From Candidatus Omnitrophota bacterium (GTDB lineage: Bacteria; Omnitrophota; Gorgyraeia; 2-01-FULL-45-10): a stretch of 6,828 bases of DNA. Positions 6,701-6,828 of the stretch are shown piece by piece (the stretch's first letter is position 1; each line of letters opens with the position of its first letter). Position numbers and translations under genes: made by a program. The stretch spans positions 1-6,828 of the forward strand of contig JAPLMH010000085.1 in assembly GCA_026387135.1 (NCBI GenBank). Direction: 5' to 3'. Below the pieces are notes generated by a model that saw only the letters and a program-made list of their open reading frames with translations, had not been told where the DNA came from and ran no database searches.

Positions 6701-6828
6701 CAACCTCTTTGGAGTTGCGGGGGGAGCCAGTTATGATGAAGCCGTATTGTTATCAGCCCTGTCTCTGGACAAAGCTCTTTCTGATGCAGGTTTAAAAGCT
6801 AAATTTATTGCGGTTTATCCCGGCGACT
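3738..6828 (+). CDS. Exported giant repeat protein with (alpha/alpha)6-toroid glycosidase-like domain (3' partial)
   Basis: The frame runs from the ATG at 3738 with no stop to the window end: 1,030 codons, C-terminus missing. A strong Shine-Dalgarno sequence fixes the start. Residues 1-19 are basic and residues ~20-37 hydrophobic (VAIASIVLILACSTVFA), an export signal. Cleavage could follow VFA37 (signal peptidase I), or ILAC32 could act as a weak lipobox. Residues ~77-483 are seven repeats of 57-60 residues. Residues ~483-815 resemble six-hairpin, glucoamylase-like toroids: GDNAWLAI (from 522), STEN (586-589) with FKMLYEVSGKDEY, TDCQTWAIASLG (from 651), IEWTAGG (from 708) and TSWVSFLTSGFDPF near 800. 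After this the repeats resume (residues ~935-1030). Action on an extracellular glycan is inferred by fold. The catalytic residues are not certain, although D652, E588 and E709 are acidic residues inside conserved-looking motifs. A non-catalytic sugar-binding role is possible. Confidence 0.95.
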   Translation, partial: MSLLGRFTKAGNHYRNAWRTVAIASIVLILACSTVFAGFVPGSIEDQLHNAITSSPDKIAAFKTLYGFTALDPDDPVYAGKISSISAGLTPATIPTYITSMTGVHTLSSLIISNSLETAFLAVYGINATLPEDTYVQKLYSIVGDPGYNQTVYGAALQNTYDLHLALAPYRTLFGQIYGINPALQDPASNSAYRTKLFDIVGAPSYGTAGFINGLIKLQTLHDALNGLRSAFNVIFGVAPGDQVLSNAVYRGKLSGLLGDPAFNQSLFLSSLPKAADLHVALDPYRTEFQNAYGVSTADQNPVTNDTYRERLFGIVSTSGYSQAAFLSNLDANQSLHDALAGLRSEFQTVYNILIADQVLSNTTYSTILSGIRGYSNYDQATFLVTLPNVKLLNDAIQAATDKQKTAFTTVYGVSLRDGFKNVEYRTALFGIVGGSSFDAGDINKTLVSAENVVTLHNFLLNMTQAQRDSFGSIFGVIVQDTLNVKKEGLIFRNLPTSGQYTFTNPLTSASYSWGDFDARSGDNAWLAISQLQIAYQKYGASYHPEKMELVLAERIARAAMDLMVNDIGGLMMTNDVHSDFYNVVSTENVISWYAAFKMLYEVSGKDEYRLAMENMLKYLEHYAFDAGTNTFISSTKKTGGIWTPSSVFATDCQTWAIASLGPEKIDQMFGAGTAYNMWQAALLSAGQYVGGVLKGLAYSTGESVISIEWTAGGIEAALKIADYYKISNPAWSNAALQDAINMRQGIESYKADTAAGTTGYSYSSGRIEIPFGWYSHSSGVLSTASTSWVSFLTSGFDPFVLGGTIPMYGSLPGLTPELNLMNWLSAQMSGPYNMIGSYSVPAAIRAAILAEIQSSYTAITDPTGARAAAEAAFVFNGSNIYDEALALMSLYRSGNPALIAIADNISKIFWEGTLGDIYNITNATGQPVADISEYTQELFNIIGGPGYNETAFLSVLPKVLNLNTELLSRNLKLTFVGLFPTAGDYVANLFGVAGGASYDEAVLLSALSLDKALSDAGLKAKFIAVYPGD
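3966..5186 (+). repeat. Array of seven degenerate 57-60-residue protein repeats
   Basis: Units are anchored on the tyrosine codons at 3969, 4140, 4314, 4485, 4659, 4830 and 5010, giving spacings of 57, 58, 57, 58, 57 and 60 codons. The consensus is roughly Y..kLF.IVG.p.Y.qa.FL, then LhdAL..lR..F..vYGv...DqvlsN. The pattern of spaced hydrophobic residues suggests two or three helices per unit. I do not recognise the family. Conservation is at protein level, with only short DNA matches, so the array is old. A spacer, scaffold or binding role is inferred. Confidence 0.85.
6378..6828 (+). repeat. Repeat array resumes after the toroid domain
   Basis: Two units are recognisable from the tyrosine codons at 6540 and 6693: EYTQELFNIIGGPGYNETAFL and then YVANLFGVAGGASYDEAVLL. 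The second continues ALSDAGLKAKFIAVYPGD to the window end. They share the IIGGPGYN and AL...F..VY signature of the array at 3966-5186. A more diverged unit may begin at 6381 (IYDEALALMSLY ... GDIYNITNATGQPV). The array therefore flanks the toroid on both sides and continues beyond the window. Confidence 0.75.

Overview
The window holds parts of two very long, modular, probably exported proteins on the + strand, separated by an 87-base gap with its own promoter and ribosome-binding site. Both are cut by the window: the first has no start inside it, the second no stop. Nothing in the window looks like an RNA gene, transposase, CRISPR array or replication origin, and no minus-strand frame looks genuine.

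Bases 2-3649 are the last 1,215 codons of a giant multidomain protein. In order it carries: a short helical linker ending in GPGQGGG; a beta-rich stretch with two similar ~72-residue modules; a clan GH-A glycoside hydrolase TIM barrel with both catalytic glutamates in place; an ILEI/PANDER (FAM3-like) domain; a helical stretch ending in a second copy of the GPGQGGG linker; and a C-terminal alpha/beta domain of unknown role.

Bases 3738-6828 are the first 1,030 codons of a second giant protein. It has an N-terminal export signal, then seven degenerate repeats of 57-60 residues, then an (alpha/alpha)6-toroid domain of the six-hairpin glycosidase type, and then the same repeats resume and run off the end of the window. 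The middle of the array has a two-unit (115-residue, 345-base) higher-order period.

The organism is probably an uncultured bacterium with moderate G+C and heavy use of the ATA isoleucine codon. The giant proteins and the style of the C-terminal domain of the first protein recall Candidatus Omnitrophota (OP3). This is an inference from remembered protein style, not a search result. Both proteins join a carbohydrate-active fold to repeat or linker modules, and at least the second is exported. A shared role in binding, remodelling or degrading polysaccharide at or outside the cell surface is the simplest reading, but the substrate cannot be read from the sequence.
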